Of a stretch of DNA of 64,000 bases, positions 46,832 to 58,719 are shown piece by piece. A model generated the notes under the pieces. That model did no database searches, was not told where the DNA came from, and saw only the letters and a list, made by a program, of their open reading frames with translations. The first letter of the stretch is position 1. Every line of letters begins with the position of its first letter. The stretch comes from Pterois miles (lineage: Eukaryota; Chordata; Actinopteri; Perciformes; Scorpaenidae), in NCBI GenBank assembly GCA_947000775.1, contig CAMQGK010000147.1, positions 3,180,501 to 3,244,500 of the forward strand, read 5' to 3'. A program made the translations under genes and the position numbers.

Positions 46832-47456
46832 GGGGGGAGTGGGCTCTGTATACCATTGACTGCTGTCAAGATCACCCCCCCCCACACACACACCCACCCA
46901 CCCAACACACCCAGCCCTCCCTTCCCTCTTTGCCAAATCGCAGTCCCCCACCTGTCACTCAATCTCCCCCTCGCCATCCTCATGAACACTCTCAGAAACG
47001 CCACAGATGGGAAATGATCTGATTAAAATGATTTAGTGATTGAGGGGATTTCACTGCTGAGACGCTCTGTTTTGATCACCCCTCCTCCCCTAACAGATTT
47101 AGCCGTGCCGCTGCTGCGAGGCAGCGACAGGTGGATCGATCGGCAGCCAAACTATTGCTCCGCCGACTGTTTTGTCAGTGTCAGCACATTGTGTTTGAGC
47201 CACAATGTGCCTTACACATTTTTTCCTCCCTATGATAGCACTTGTTGGAGCCAGTGGAGGTATTGATTAGGGCAGAACTGTGCACCCAGAGACTCATTAA
47301 TATTTCATTCCCAAAGCTTGCTGAACCTGGCACTTACAAATAGCTTCCTGTATAGGTTTCATATTGATTAGAGGTTTGGGTAAGAGGGCACTTTTCATCA
47401 GAGGTTACTGAGACGTTTCATGTATTCCAATGGAAAAAATATATTTTCCATCTCTC

Positions 47457-47515
<59 letters not shown>

Positions 47516-47832
47516 TACTGTATATCTTAAGTCTCAGCTTTACAGTGATAAGATAGATAAGATAGTACTTTATTGATTGCCAGGGGGGAAATTCGATATC
47601 CAAAATAAGTTCTAAATTCAATGAGATAAGATAAGATGAACCTTTATTAATCCCCGGAGGGAAATTCGGGAATACCCAATTTATGTGACTATTTAGGGAC
47701 CCCAGTATGAAGAGTCAAAATATACACATTTATACTGCATGTGACTAAAATAACTTAAATCTTACAAAATAACTTGACTACCTGATTATCCAAATAGTTG
47801 GCAATTCATTTAATAGCTTACGACTAATCGAT

Positions 47833-47863
<31 letters not shown>

Positions 47864-49667
47864 AAGATAGTCCTTTATTAGTCCCACGAGGGGAAATTCA
47901 ATTTAATCGTTGCAGGTCTACTTGATGGACCATTTGAGTGCCGAATGTCCAACAAACCCATAGTATTTCTAAGTCTTTCTTTAAGTCTTCATGGATGAGT
48001 TAAAATGTGTGTATCTGTGGATATTCGAGGGACCACAAAAGTTATATACGAGGTCTGGCATGAAGCAAGAAGGGCAGGTCAGTGCGTTCAGAATGGGAGA
48101 ATATTAAAACTAAATGTCTGAATATTAATGAAGTGAATATTGTTTTCAATGTAAACAGTAGCCAGTTAGTGCTGTCATGTTTTTATGAAGGCTGTCATAT
48201 AATTATCTGTTTATCTGTTCAAAATGTTCCTTAAAGGGAGATTAGTCAAGTATTTAAAACTCTTATCATCATGGGAGTGGGCAAATATGCTGCTTCATGC
48301 ATATGTATGTACATATTTATTACTGGAAATCAATTACCAATACTAATCAATAACAGATATTGTCCAGAAACCCTCCCAGGTTCTGACTTTAGCATCAACA
48401 ATCTGCTCCAATCAGAACATGGCAAACTGCAGCCCAACAGGCAACAACAGCTGTCAGTGTGTCAGAGTGCTGACTTGACTAGGACTTGATCCAGACTGAC
48501 TGGGACTATCAGAAAGTGGGCATGTCTGTAAAGGGGAGACTGGTGGGGACCCAGAGAACCCATTTACATCCACACATCTGGAGGTCAGAGGTCAAGAGAG
48601 CCCTTTGAAAGTGGTCATGACAGTTCGTCCTCACCAAAATTGATTGTAAGTTTGGAGCCTTATTTAACCTCCTTCGCAACTAGCTAGTCTGACCCGGCTG
48701 GTGCAGTGGATTCGTCAAGTTTTCTAGCTTTTAAACTGAAATCACAAGTTGTGTTAATGCATTAAAGAAAATAGTGCCGTAGGAATGAATCTGCATTATT
48801 ATCATGTTAACATTGACAGCCCTAATGTTCTACTTGTCTGTATGAATTGTTTGTTTCCCAGGCTACATCCACGATTACGTCATCCCGTCGGTGCTGCAGA
48901 AGGATCCGGGTCATGAGCAGACTGGGCTCTCCTCGGTGCCCCTGTATTCCCCAGGTGGCAGCGGCGGGGAAGAGTTTTCCGATCACGACATGGAGCATCC
49001 GGACAGTCCCGTCTCCAGCGGCACAGTCGAGTCAGACAGCAGCGGCCCCGAGCTGGAGGCGTGCGGCATCGACGCCTTCCTCGTCTCTGACGGACGCTCC
49101 CGCCGGAGGTCCAACCAGAGGCGTCCCCGCAAGGGAGGCAGCCAATCGGACAGCAGCGAGGGCATCGGCTCAGCGGACTGCAGCCCCACCAAAGGGAAAT
49201 CCAAAGGGCGCCACATGTGCGGCGAGTGCGGCAAGTCTTATGCCACGTCTTCCAATCTGAGCAGACACAAGCAGACTCACCGCAGCCTGGACAGCCAGCA
49301 GGCGAGGAAGTGTCCCACCTGCCACAAGGTGTACGTGTCCATGCCGGCGCTGGCCATGCACATGCTGACCCACGACCTGAAGCACGAGTGCACGGTGTGC
49401 GGCAAAGCCTTCAGTCGACCCTGGCTCCTTCAGGGCCACATGAGGTCCCACACCGGGGAGAAACCATTCGCCTGCGCCCACTGTGGCAAAGCCTTCGCCG
49501 ACCGGTCCAACCTGCGTGCTCACATGCAGACGCACTCGGCCTTCAAGCACTACTCCTGCAAACGCTGCCACAAGAGCTTCGCGCTCAAGTCCTACCTGAA
49601 CAAGCACTACGAGTCGGCCTGCTTCAAAGGGCACCAACCAGAGGACGACTGCAGCTCTGAGGACTGA
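45801..49667 (+). CDS. scrt2: Scratch-family zinc-finger repressor (Scrt2-like), whole gene
   Basis: There are two coding exons (45801-45973 and 48862-49667). Exon 1 starts with MPRSFLVK, the SNAG co-repressor-recruiting motif of Snail/Scratch proteins. Exon 2 carries the Scratch motif (DAFLVSDGRSRRR, near 49070-49110) and five zinc fingers from 49218 to 49622: four C2H2 and a final C2HC (KRCHKSFALKSYLNKHYESA...C). Scratch factors are E-box-binding repressors in post-mitotic neurons. ARKCPTC and SMPALAMH fit SCRT2 better than SCRT1, and the downstream tcf15 matches human 20p13 (SCRT2-TCF15). Oddity: the SNAG frame of exon 1 differs by one base from the conserved frame at the exon 1 end, so the model is not intact as given (see findings). 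A TATA promoter lies upstream. Confidence 0.88.
46790..46831. repeat. (GT)n microsatellite in the scrt2 intron
   Basis: About 18 GT units; (CA)-rich DNA follows. Confidence 0.9.
46960..47380. promoter_or_regulatory. Candidate intronic enhancer of scrt2
   Basis: Repeat-free and motif-rich: CAGATGG and CACCTGTC E-boxes, gatctgattaaaatgattta, ggtggatcgatcggcagcca, gagactcattaatatttcat. Placement in the intron of a developmental regulator and the absence of repeats suggest a conserved element; untested. Confidence 0.35.
47460..47512. repeat. (TA)n microsatellite
   Basis: About 26 TA units. Confidence 0.95.
47550..47680 (+). repeat. Two SINE tail fragments in tandem
   Basis: agatagataagatagtactt (tattgattgccagg) at 47,550, and gataagataagatgaacctt (tattaatccccgg) at 47,627. 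Confidence 0.7.
47752..48835 (+). repeat. Composite repeat in the scrt2 intron
   Basis: About 1 kb that recurs in the tcf15 intron (59,640-60,633), same orientation: ataacttgactacc(t/c), gtccaacaaa, gaccacaaaagtt, gaaaccctc(c/a)caggttctg, acccagagaacccatttaca. A retroposon tail, (AAG)n plus tcctttattagtcccacgag, is inserted at 47,836-47,907. Confidence 0.85.
48862..49667 (+). CDS. scrt2: scrt2 exon 2 (Scratch motif and five zinc fingers)
   Basis: The acceptor is ttgtttcccag. The exon opens in phase 1 with GYIHDYVIPSVLQKDPG, then an acidic Ser-rich linker, the Scratch motif and five fingers: CGECGKSYATSSNLSRHKQTH; CPTCHKVYVSMPALAMHMLTH; CTVCGKAFSRPWLLQGHMRSH; CAHCGKAFADRSNLRAHMQTH; and CKRCHKSFALKSYLNKHYES-AC. 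The TGEKPF linker joins fingers 3 and 4. It ends with EDDCSSED and TGA at 49665-49667. The exon is GC-rich, unlike its surroundings, and contains no stop, which argues for a gene under selection. Confidence 0.95.
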
Positions 49668-50158
49668 TGGGAAATATTCATCTCTTTCATTTCCAATTTA
49701 CTTTTTAATCGTCCATACAACAAAGTCAGAGAAAAAGCTTCTCAGGCTTTCACATGCATGCATCATAATCCTGCTTTTTGATATAAGCAATAACCTCACT
49801 TGAAATTATTCAGGAATTATGTATGAAAGTCATAAAAATCTCAGTGTTGTTCACGAATATAAAATATTTTATATTGTTTTTTATAAATTGAATTTACACG
49901 CCAGTATTATTTTATATGACAGCTAGCTCTTAATTTACCTCAAAACACATCTTATTTGTTTAAAAAAATGTATTTGTGTATTTATTAATTTATTTAACTA
50001 TTTATTTGCCAATTTTTAAGATTATTTATTTATTATTGGTTTATGTATCAGTGAATTTAACATGGATTTATTAGATGCCATGTATTGGATTTGTTAAAAA
50101 CAAAAGCCAAACTATATTCTGACACTATATTTCTCTGTCTGATCAATTTGGTGATGAC

Positions 50159-50191
50159 AATAAAAAATGATGAAAATAAATAATCAATAAA
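50159..50191 (+). terminator. scrt2: Clustered polyadenylation signals of scrt2
   Basis: Three AATAAA hexamers (50159-50164, 50175-50180, 50186-50191) within 33 bp, about 500 bp after the scrt2 stop, in an AT-rich 3' UTR containing ATTTA motifs. This is a likely mRNA end. Confidence 0.6.
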
Positions 50192-50276
50192 ACTCCCTCA
50201 TGCCTGCATACATGCAATGCTGAAACACACTTGAACACACTGAATTTAAATATTCAGTCACTTTTGCAGTTTCTAC

Positions 50277-50830
50277 TGGTGCCTTCAAGTGGTCTTGTTT
50301 ACCGTGGTCACTAGGTGGGCCCTGAACGCCCCCTCATGTCGTATTCACAACGTCGTCAGTGGAAAGTTTCTGAAAGCTCAGAATTCACGACTTGTGACGT
50401 GTTTGTTAACGTTGTGAGAAATGGTGGAGCCCGTGGAAGTTCATTTATCGCTGCATAATAAGTTAATATTGAATATTGTAATTTTATGTTGCCTTCAAAT
50501 GGGGTCGTGTTTACCGTGTTTACGAGATGGGAAGCCATGTACACAATGTACTTGGTGTTCAAGTGGTTAAGTTGTAAAAACCACCACTGCAAACAATAAT
50601 GCTAGCTAGCATTAGCTCTTTGCATTAACCAATGTTCACTAGCATTAGCATTAGCCTGCTCTCATATAACTAATATATGAAAGTACTGGGCCTACAGGCT
50701 GCTGATGTCTCCTCTGACAAATTATTAAAACATATGGTGCCTTCAAATGGCGTTGTGTTTACCGCGTTTATGAGATGAGAAGTTGTCTGTCGGGTGTTCA
50801 AGTGGTTAAATCATGAAGAACACCACTGCT
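50277..50830 (+). repeat. MITE fragments (family of 35,101)
   Basis: ggtgccttcaagtggtcttg at 50,280, ttgccttcaaatggggtcgt at 50,490 and ggtgccttcaaatggcgttg at 50,739, each followed by (c)gtttaccg. Confidence 0.7.
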
Positions 50831-50879
50831 ATGCAACAGCAATATTACTGTCTTCTATGAGAAGATGAGCCGACTTCTC

Positions 50880-51340
50880 TCTCGATTTAGTACCTCAGTG
50901 AACTTTATAAACATTAGTTTATGGTCTCAATCACTAGTTACAAGTCTTCTCCAATACAGCATGATGTTCATTTAGTAAATTATGGTCCCATTTAGAGTCA
51001 GATAGACCATAAACCAGGGGATGATTTAGGGCGGGACTACTGTGTGATTGACGGGTGGTTATCACAGCGCTGTCAGGTCTGGTAGTTGTCCGTGTTTGCG
51101 TCTAACAACTTTAAACCTTTCAGTTCATGAAAGTTAATATTAACATTTTGGTCGCCTAAAAATGCCTTATTCAGCATTAGGTTGGACTTAGCTCCACCCT
51201 TTCATGTCACTTCTGGTTGCAACAAATCAAGATGGCGACGGCCAAAATACCTAACTTGAGGCTTCAAAACGGGAGTCCACGAACCAATGGGTGGTATCAC
51301 AGTGACTACGTCCCTTCTTATATACAATCTATAGATAAAG
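50880..51340 (+). repeat. Dispersed repeat (shared with 55,030-55,150)
   Basis: tgatgttcatttagtaaatt, atggtc and gagtcagataga are shared. The right part (caagatggcgacggcc, acgtcccttcttatatacaa) resembles a common fish MITE. Confidence 0.65.
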
Positions 51341-52250
51341 TCTGCATTTCTAGACCTCATATGTCATAAAACCTGACACGTTTTAAAGAGCTAAGACATG
51401 CAGCCATTTGGCAATTATGATCAATTATTTAATGGTGTGTTCAGGCTAATCTCATCAACATAATGTGGCCACACTCTACCAAGTCTCTGAATAAACCATC
51501 TGACCAATGAATCACACTGCAGTATGTCACAAACAGTAACCTGGTACACTCATGCATCACTATTCGTGCTGTTCACTCAGCATTTTGTGGTTCTTTGACT
51601 GTCTGGGGTCGACATCTGCAGCTCATCCCCAGACCAGCAGAGGGGGCACCCACCCAAACACCACATAGCCATAATCTGACCTCCCTCAGCTGGAACCGTC
51701 TGGACTAACACATGAAAAGAGGATTGATGTGTTAGTCAAAACAGACACACTGAAAAGCTGAAACTCCACAGCAGTTTTTTTTTTTTTTTATTATTGTCAG
51801 CAGCAGCAGCACCCAGTCTGAAGCCGGTCCTCTTCCTAACTCTGCCATGTTAGGAGATTCAGATCTTGGCCCTTCACAGCACAGTGCTGCAGCCCGACCA
51901 CAGGATGTGACCCGGGTCAGGTGTCATGAGAACTGGGCTGCTGGTCCAGACCAGACAGGACTGAGCCCTCGGTGGCCCCCAACCACCAACCCCTCATGGG
52001 AAACGCAAGTATGTGTCTCAGTAGACCGCCGACTGGAGATGGCTATTTACAGACACAATGGCCACCATTCAAAACACATATTCATGTCTGTATGTATGTA
52101 TACATGTGCCCTTACAGACACACCGTAGGGGAGAACAGGGTCAATCTGAGAAGATGATGTGAAGATAGAAATATAACTTGTGACCCAAAAGATCAGTTAG
52201 TGAAACTGTAGTGGTGAAAGAGTTTCATTAACAACATCCTCAAAGTTGCA
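51341..52250. other. Intergenic, nothing recognised
   Basis: No supported feature. Confidence 0.45.
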
Positions 52251-52261
52251 CAAGCCAATAG

Positions 52262-52425
52262 TGAGGCAGAGTCCCTCAGTAGATGGAGCGGCCTGGTAGC
52301 TTCACCTGGTAGGACAGGTGGTCCATGTACCAAGGCTGAGTCCTTACCGCAGTGGACCGGGTTTTGAATCTGACCCGTGTCCCTTTGCTGCATGTTATTC
52401 CCCCTCTTTCCCCCTTTCATTGTTA
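52262..52425 (+). repeat. Second tRNA-derived SINE family
   Basis: ctggtagcttcacctggtag, gacaggtggtccatgtacca (A-box region), ggaccgggttttgaatctga (B-box region), then ccctttgctgcatgtta. A known fish tRNA-SINE pattern. Confidence 0.7.
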
Positions 52426-52539
52426 TCACATAAAGACAAAAAACTTTAAAAATATGTAACAGCGAGAGACCAATCACTGTCTGAACTGCACCATGAAGGA
52501 AATAACTGAAAGGGTTGTGGGCTTGTTTGTACTCTCTCA

Positions 52540-52955
52540 CGCTGTGCGAGGTAAAATTATGCTTTTTGTGAATGGAGTCTGGTGGCTTTGAGGAGAGCCA
52601 TATAACGGCTTCAGTTCCCCGTCGGACAGGGCCGTCTGATGGGGACATGAAGTGGCTGTGGACGGGAGCAGTATGTCGCTTAGCATCCTGACGGTACTCT
52701 GGTCTGCTTCTCCAAAGTGGGAGCACGCCGACCACCATCTAACTTACTGTATGTAACTTTAATACTATTACAATAATGATGTATACATAGAGCGCCTGAA
52801 GGGAAAATAGTATTTTGATGCTAAAACATATGTACTTTGACCAAATTTAATGTTTGGGTTTGCCGACATGGAGAACACTACTGGGAAGCTGCAGAATGAT
52901 ATAAAAACCTCAAAACACAAACAAGAAAATAATGGACCTGCCCTTTAATTATCTT
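52540..52955 (+). repeat. Fragment of palindromic MITE family
   Basis: Shares gaggtaaaattatgc...aatggagtctggtggc with 12,848-12,900 and gggaaaatagtattttgatg with 36,976-37,170. Confidence 0.65.
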
Positions 52956-54150
52956 GGCTTCTCAAAGTGAATGAATTGAACATCGCTGGACTGCTGTTCA
53001 GGCAAAACAACATCACACTGGGCTGAGGAAGTGGTCCCCCCCCCCACAGTAAAAACTAAAGTATAAAAAATGATGGACAGATTAATGGACTATGAAAATA
53101 ATAGTTATGTGGAGGACTTACATAAACACACTGATCTTTCCATAGTAGGACAAAATGACAAAATGAAAAATGCGGCTCACTGACCCCTTTATGCCCCGTG
53201 GCCAGGCTCTGGAGAGGATACAGCCATAAAAACAAGTAATCATGCTCTACTGTACATGTCGGCAGACATGAAACCTCCGCCGCAGACAAAGGAGCAGAGC
53301 GCCGCTGCAGGTCATCAACGCTCGCCAATCAGCACGGAGGATGTGACCACCATGTCCAGAGCACGGAGTATGACCTCAAGGCCAAAACGGATGAGTCTTT
53401 TTATAGCCTCCTTTATCAGACCTCAAGCCACGGCTGTTACATCATGTCAGATCGGTTTTATAGCCAACTTGTAGATTTCTCTGGTGCGATAAACTCTGCT
53501 GACCCGCGGAGGCCTCGGCTCAGAGGTCCCAGGTGACTCTGGAGGAAGGCCGTCAGGAACGTCAAGCCCAGCCCGGTGGACATTAAAGGCTGCGGTGGGC
53601 TTCTCCAGAAGAATCATAGCGTGTGAGGCGACGTCCGGTATCGTGGTGGTTGACTTGATGTTTGGAGGCCTCCGGGGATCCCACGGGAGATGATGACACA
53701 CTAGTTCATCAGCCCCAGGATCAAGAAACACCTGCTTCTCTTAGATATCAGTCCCATAAAGATGCCTCAGGGTGTTTATTTGAGCTCTGGTGTTACCTTT
53801 AGTGGCTAACACAAGAAACCTTCACCCATAAAACATTTCACTCATTGGGAACTCGGGACCAGTCGCTAACAGTGATGTCATTTCATATGAAGGCTTCTTC
53901 AAATGAACAAGTCTAACACGGGAGGTGATACAAGAAGTGGAGGCCATTTGTTGAACTTTTCACAAAACACCGCCCCACCTGTCCTGGTTGCTCAGACTGT
54001 CAGGAGCTGTGAAAGACGATCCATGTGTTTGGGAGGTGAAGGAGGAGGAGGAGGAGGAGGAGGAAGGTGGTGGGATAGGACACACACTGTGGGGGGAACA
54101 GGATCAGTTTGGTCTGATGGGAAGTCTAGTCTGAGCCAAGAGAGAATATG
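52956..54150. other. Intergenic, nothing recognised
   Basis: 53,260-53,720 is GC-richer and repeat-free, with no family-like open frame. Confidence 0.45.
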
Positions 54151-54720
54151 AAAAAGTCTTAATATTGTCAGAAAATATGGCGGAAAAAGGCAGAAGAAAG
54201 GTAAAAAAAAAAAAAATGCCAGAAAAATGTCTGACAAAAAGACTGAATATTATCCAAAAAAATGTCGAACAAAAGCAGAAAACTGTCAGAAAAAAGGGTA
54301 ACAGAGAAGTCTGACATCTGTCTTATTAAAGGCAGAAAAAACATACGTAAAATGTCCCAAAAAAGTCTAAAATGTCTGGAAAAAGAAGTTTGAATATTGT
54401 CTGAAAATGTCTGAAGAAAAAAATGTCAAGAAAACAGGGCAGCAGAAACGTCTCACATATGTCCGATTAAAGGTAGAAAAATGTATGAAAAATGTCCAAA
54501 AAGGAGTGTAAAAATGACAGATAAAAGTCTGAATATTGATTGAAAAAAGGCTGAAGAAAGACAGAAAACAGAGCAGCAGAAAAGTCTGACTTAAGTCTGG
54601 AAAAAAGTCTGAAAAATGTCAGAAAAACAGCAGAAGGACGAATAAAAGGTCTGAAAAAAATGCTGAAAAAAAATTGCCAAAAAATTTGGGAGAAATGGGC
54701 CGAAGAAAGGCAGAAGAAAG
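54150..54720. repeat. Purine-rich degenerate tandem array
   Basis: Many drifting units of the form (tg)tc(t/a)gaaaaa(g) and gcagaaaa, strongly purine-biased on the + strand. Confidence 0.75.
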
Positions 54721-55029
54721 GCCTCCACCCATGACAATGAGCTCCTTCGGCGGGGGAGGAGGTAGAGGAGGATGGAGTCCTATCTTGAGGTCACTGAGGG
54801 TCAAATGAAAGATGAGACGGTTGCTTCCGTACTGGGAGGTTCCTGTAGCTTTGCTCTGCATGAGAAGCACCAACAGTAGTAGATGAATATGTCATTAATC
54901 ATCGTCTGGGTCAGCTGAGGGTCTAAACTGCCAGTGAAGAAGAAGACAGCTCAGGACTCGGGCTGCGATTCAGAGGATTTAAATGAATCAGGATTAATTG
55001 TGTGATGGTCCATATTTAATCACTTGATT

Positions 55030-55155
55030 TATTACCTCAGTAAACATTGTAAACATCACTTTATGGTCTCAGTCACTAGTTTTGAGTCTTGTTCATTACA
55101 GCGTGATGTTCATTTAGTAAATTATGGTCCATTTAGAGTCAGATAGACTCACAGT
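55030..55155 (+). repeat. Dispersed repeat (shared with 50,880-51,010)
   Basis: tgatgttcatttagtaaatt and atggtccatttagagtcaga. Confidence 0.7.
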
Positions 55156-55359
55156 GTTCAGTTGAACTAAAAGACACTGAGGAGTTGGCTGTTTTAGTAA
55201 GTACATTACACACAAGCCTGGTTTCTCAACCTCAGTTAATATCAGTCAATGTGAATTGTGGATGCTCCTTGATAACCAAGCTAGCTAGTGCTAGTGTTAG
55301 CTGCTGACGGTACCGGGCCTCACTCTTCCCCAGCTCCACCCTCGGTCAAGTTGGGTTGA

Positions 55360-55640
55360 GTCAAGATGGCAGTGCGCATGGAGGCGCGGCGCTCGGCTTT
55401 CGGTGCTTTTTATGTGTTTTTGTTCTTATATCTGTTTGCAGAAGTTAATTTTAGTTGTGTGAATCCCATCTACAGCCAGCCAAGATCTTCTGGTCATTGC
55501 TGTCGGGCTCAGCAGGCGTTGGAGGGGAAGGAGGAAGCAAAGTGTGTGCCTCCTGCAAACTTTCGAGGCTATGCTGTTGTTTAATAGAGGTGTATTGCTA
55601 TTTCATTGTACTCTGTGCAATGACAATACAGGAATTCAGT
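55360..55640 (+). repeat. Truncated LINE-type retroposon
   Basis: A start like caagatggcagtgcgcatgg and a tail ctctgtgcaatgacaataca. The tail matches the usual end of fish L1-type elements; the body between is missing. Confidence 0.55.
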
Positions 55641-55849
55641 CAGTGATATCAAACACCGTTGAAGAGAAAAAGATGAGGACATCACAATCAGTTTGATGCA
55701 ACGTTTGACGACAACGTGGGACATAAACTTTCAAATATAAAGCAGCTTTTTAATAAAGATCCTTCAGACGCTGTTTTCATGTGCATTAAACTACAGTTTT
55801 TCTCTCTCTCTCTCTCTCTATCTAATAAAACAGCATACACATATTAATC

Positions 55850-57000
55850 ATAAAAGGCCGTTTGCAGCTGGCGGTTGGGAGGAGGAGGCTCTCTTCTCCT
55901 CAGTGCAGCTGTTTCCGATGAGTCAAGTTATCTGACCGCAGTGTTTCCCAGCAGACGGTTAACGCTGACGGGCCATACGCTCATCGTCTCGTCACTCCAC
56001 GCCGTGCAGAGGGGATATCACAAATGGGAGGATACTGTCTGATGTCGGAAAACCTGCACTCTCTTCACTTTGTGCGAAGCTATGAAGCGAGCGAACGTTA
56101 CGGCATGAAAACAACAGGTGTAACTAATAACATTAATGATGGCTCCTGCCCAGTTAGCCACGGGAGTGAGAGCATGCACTGTACTACAGCTCAGTAACTG
56201 GCACACCTAGTCAGGAAGCAGTGATTTTTAATGTTATAACATGCTTTTATCTGCTGGGAAAAAGGTCTATTGGTCACAAAAAATTAAAACTGGGGTGAGC
56301 GACACTGGAGAAACCAGCAAGAGAACACAAGAACCCCTGAAATATTGTATGTTAACACCTGTACATTCAGCAGACACAGTAACGACACCACTTTTAGACC
56401 CTTTTCCTGTTGTAGTTTTTGCTATATCAGAAGACTTTTCCACCCAGGTGAAAACAATACGCCTTTAACTGGAAAGATTATGACTAACAGAGCGTTACAT
56501 TGTTTGCCTGCAGCTTCATCCCATGATATTATCAGCTTCAAAAGGTGTTTAGTGAAACTTCGTAGTTCTTCCCTGACGCACACTTCATTAGTACTTTAAT
56601 CACCTCAACAGGCATTTAATGGCATTCCTCCAGGCTGATGGGGGGTTTTGGGGTTAAAGTATTTACGGTTCCAAACTGTGAAGCTGTTGGGGGAGAGAGA
56701 GAGCAGCAGGGTCGTGTTGCTGGCGGGCTGCGCGTGGTAAAACACCATGGTGTCCCTCTTTATGAGTGGAACCAGGTTCTGCACAGGTCGCCGTTGTTGG
56801 TGCAGCTGAGCCGGGGGGGCCAGGGGCCGCCGGGGCCCCGGTTTGATGTGTCGAGGGGTTGTGTTTGTAAAAACAGAGCCGTTGATGACACTCTCTCTCT
56901 TTCCCAGCCCCCGCCCTCCAACAGCACCAGTCAATCTGGAAGCCATTTGCTGGGTTTCCACAGAGAAAGTTCAGGCTTGATCACCTCCAGCATCTGCTGA
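55850..57000. promoter_or_regulatory. Possible regulatory region upstream of tcf15
   Basis: Repeat-free with motif-dense pieces (ccatgatattatcagcttca, aaaggtgtttagtgaaact, tactttaatcacctcaacag, gcatttaatggcattcctcc). A reasonable place for scrt2/tcf15 enhancers; evidence is composition only. Confidence 0.3.
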
Positions 57001-57222
57001 GTGTTTATTTACCCACAGTCATTAACCCATTAGACAAACTGGAACAGGGGTAACTGCAGAGCCACCGATCACCGCGGCCCTCTGAGGACGCACTGTTTCT
57101 AGCTATAATCTACAAATACATGCCGTTAATGTGCATGCATCTTTTTCTGCTCAGGAAAGATGGTTAGTATTTTAATGTGTGCTTTTCAAGACGTCTAAAA
57201 GAACTTATTTTTTCTCAGCCTG

Positions 57223-57484
57223 ATCAGTGGTGCAGTGGTTAGCTGTGTCGCCTCAGCTTGGTGTCCTTCTGTTTGGCACGTTCTCCCCGTGTTAAAGTGG
57301 GCTTTCTCCGGGGTTTCCGGCTTCCTCCCACAGTCCAAAGACATGCAGGTTAATTGCTGACTTTATGTGAGTGTGAATGGTTGTCTGTCTCTATGAGCCC
57401 TGCGATGGACTGGCGACCTGCCACCCCCCCCCCCCCCCCCCCCAACCCCTAACGGCAAAAACGTTTGCAGAAGGATGGATAGAT
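57223..57484 (+). repeat. SINE copy with internal poly-C
   Basis: gtggtgcagtggttagctgt, cggcttcctcccacagtcc, gatggactggcgacctgcc, then about 20 C and a (GGAT)-like end. Confidence 0.8.
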
Positions 57485-57489
57485 AATTG

Positions 57490-57775
57490 CATGATTGTCC
57501 ATGGTTAATCGCAGTTAATTGCAAATTAATCACACATGCAAAAACTGCATGTGATTATCATAAAGTAGGCATGTCTGTAAAGGGGAGACTGGTGGGAGGT
57601 CAGAGGTCAAGGGACTCCTTTGAAAATGGTCGTGATAGTTTTTCTTCACCTAAACATAGTGTAAGTTTGAAGCGTTATTTAACGTCCTTCCTGAGAAAAT
57701 AGTCTGACATTAGTGCCATTAAAATGAATTTGCATTAACATGATATAATGGCATTAACTTTGACAGCCCTATTTT
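57490..57775 (+). repeat. Short member of the scrt2/tcf15-intron repeat family
   Basis: ggcatgtctgtaaaggggag, actggtggga, ggtcagaggtcaag and a right end cattaactttgacagccct, shared with 48,518-48,835 and 60,297-60,633. Confidence 0.75.
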
Positions 57776-58410
57776 CTAATTTCGTCATCTCGATACAAAA
57801 AGTTGACTTCTGCATGGACACTTTTTGCCACATGCAGAGGACCATAATCCTGCTTTCTGGGCTGAACCAGAGTCTTGTGAAGGGCTCATTGTCTGGGTTG
57901 AATGACATCTCAAAAAAGTACAAAACACAAAGCTCCCTCAGAAATAATCCAAGACTCTCTGTAGTGTTTGAACAAATGTAAAACGCTTTCATTTTACATG
58001 GTAATAATTAAAATGACCAACACATCGCCACCAACGTAGGTCTTCATCAGGGTCACTGACAGCATGTAGCAGCAGCTCGCACACCCACACTGTAACACAG
58101 TAATCAGGAGAGTGGGAGGACGACTCTCCCCTAATGTGCAAGCCCAAAAAAACAAGGAGATGAAACATCTGATCCGGAGATTTACTTTTCTCAACATAAT
58201 CAACTTAACTAACTAATATAGGCAATTATTAGAATTTTTAGATATCAAATCAACATGGATCTTTATGCACCACTTCTCACAACACTGTTATTGTCATTTT
58301 TGTGAGGAAGCATCTGCAGCTGAAGGTCATCATGTCCCTGGAGAGCCAGTTTCTAGAAAAGCATTTTTAAATGTCAGCCAGTGTTTGCTCTCTGCGCTCC
58401 ACTCATGAAA
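57776..58410. other. Intergenic, unrecognised
   Basis: A minus-strand 85-codon frame (57,735-57,992) has no start context or family resemblance that I recognise; it may be repeat-derived. Confidence 0.4.
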
Positions 58411-58539
58411 TCTAATGGCTCATTTTGGTGGTGGTGCCCACTGTGACTTTTAGGACCAAAACATTTGGGAGGATGGAGCCCTGCATGCGCCCCACCCTCC
58501 CTCCTCCCCCTTCAGCTAAGCCCGGGCTACTGGAGCTGC

Positions 58540-58547
58540 TATAAGAG
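58540..58547 (+). promoter_or_regulatory. tcf15: tcf15 TATA-like element
   Basis: TATAAGAG, 180 bp upstream of the ATG, preceded by a C-rich tract (58490-58525, ccccaccctccctcctcccc type) and followed by a plausible start zone near 58570. The inferred 5' UTR is about 150 nt. Confidence 0.5.
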
Positions 58548-58719
58548 CCCTCCCTGACACGGTGACCACCACACTGGTCCATCCTGAGGGGAAGTGTCCA
58601 AACAGACCGGAGACTTAAACCTTCTGGAGTTATAGCGACTTTTACGCGCGGTTCTTGTCTGCATGCAGCTGTTTTCTTCTTGACAATAAGGGACTGGTTT
58701 TCCCCCGGACACACTCCAG

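Noticed and set aside
49170..49637. 155-codon minus-strand open frame within scrt2 exon 2
   Set aside because: Antisense shadow of GC-rich zinc-finger coding sequence.
55366..55584. 72-codon frame with a signal-peptide-like start
   Set aside because: It lies within a truncated LINE-type repeat with a recognisable 3' tail, so it is unlikely to be a gene.
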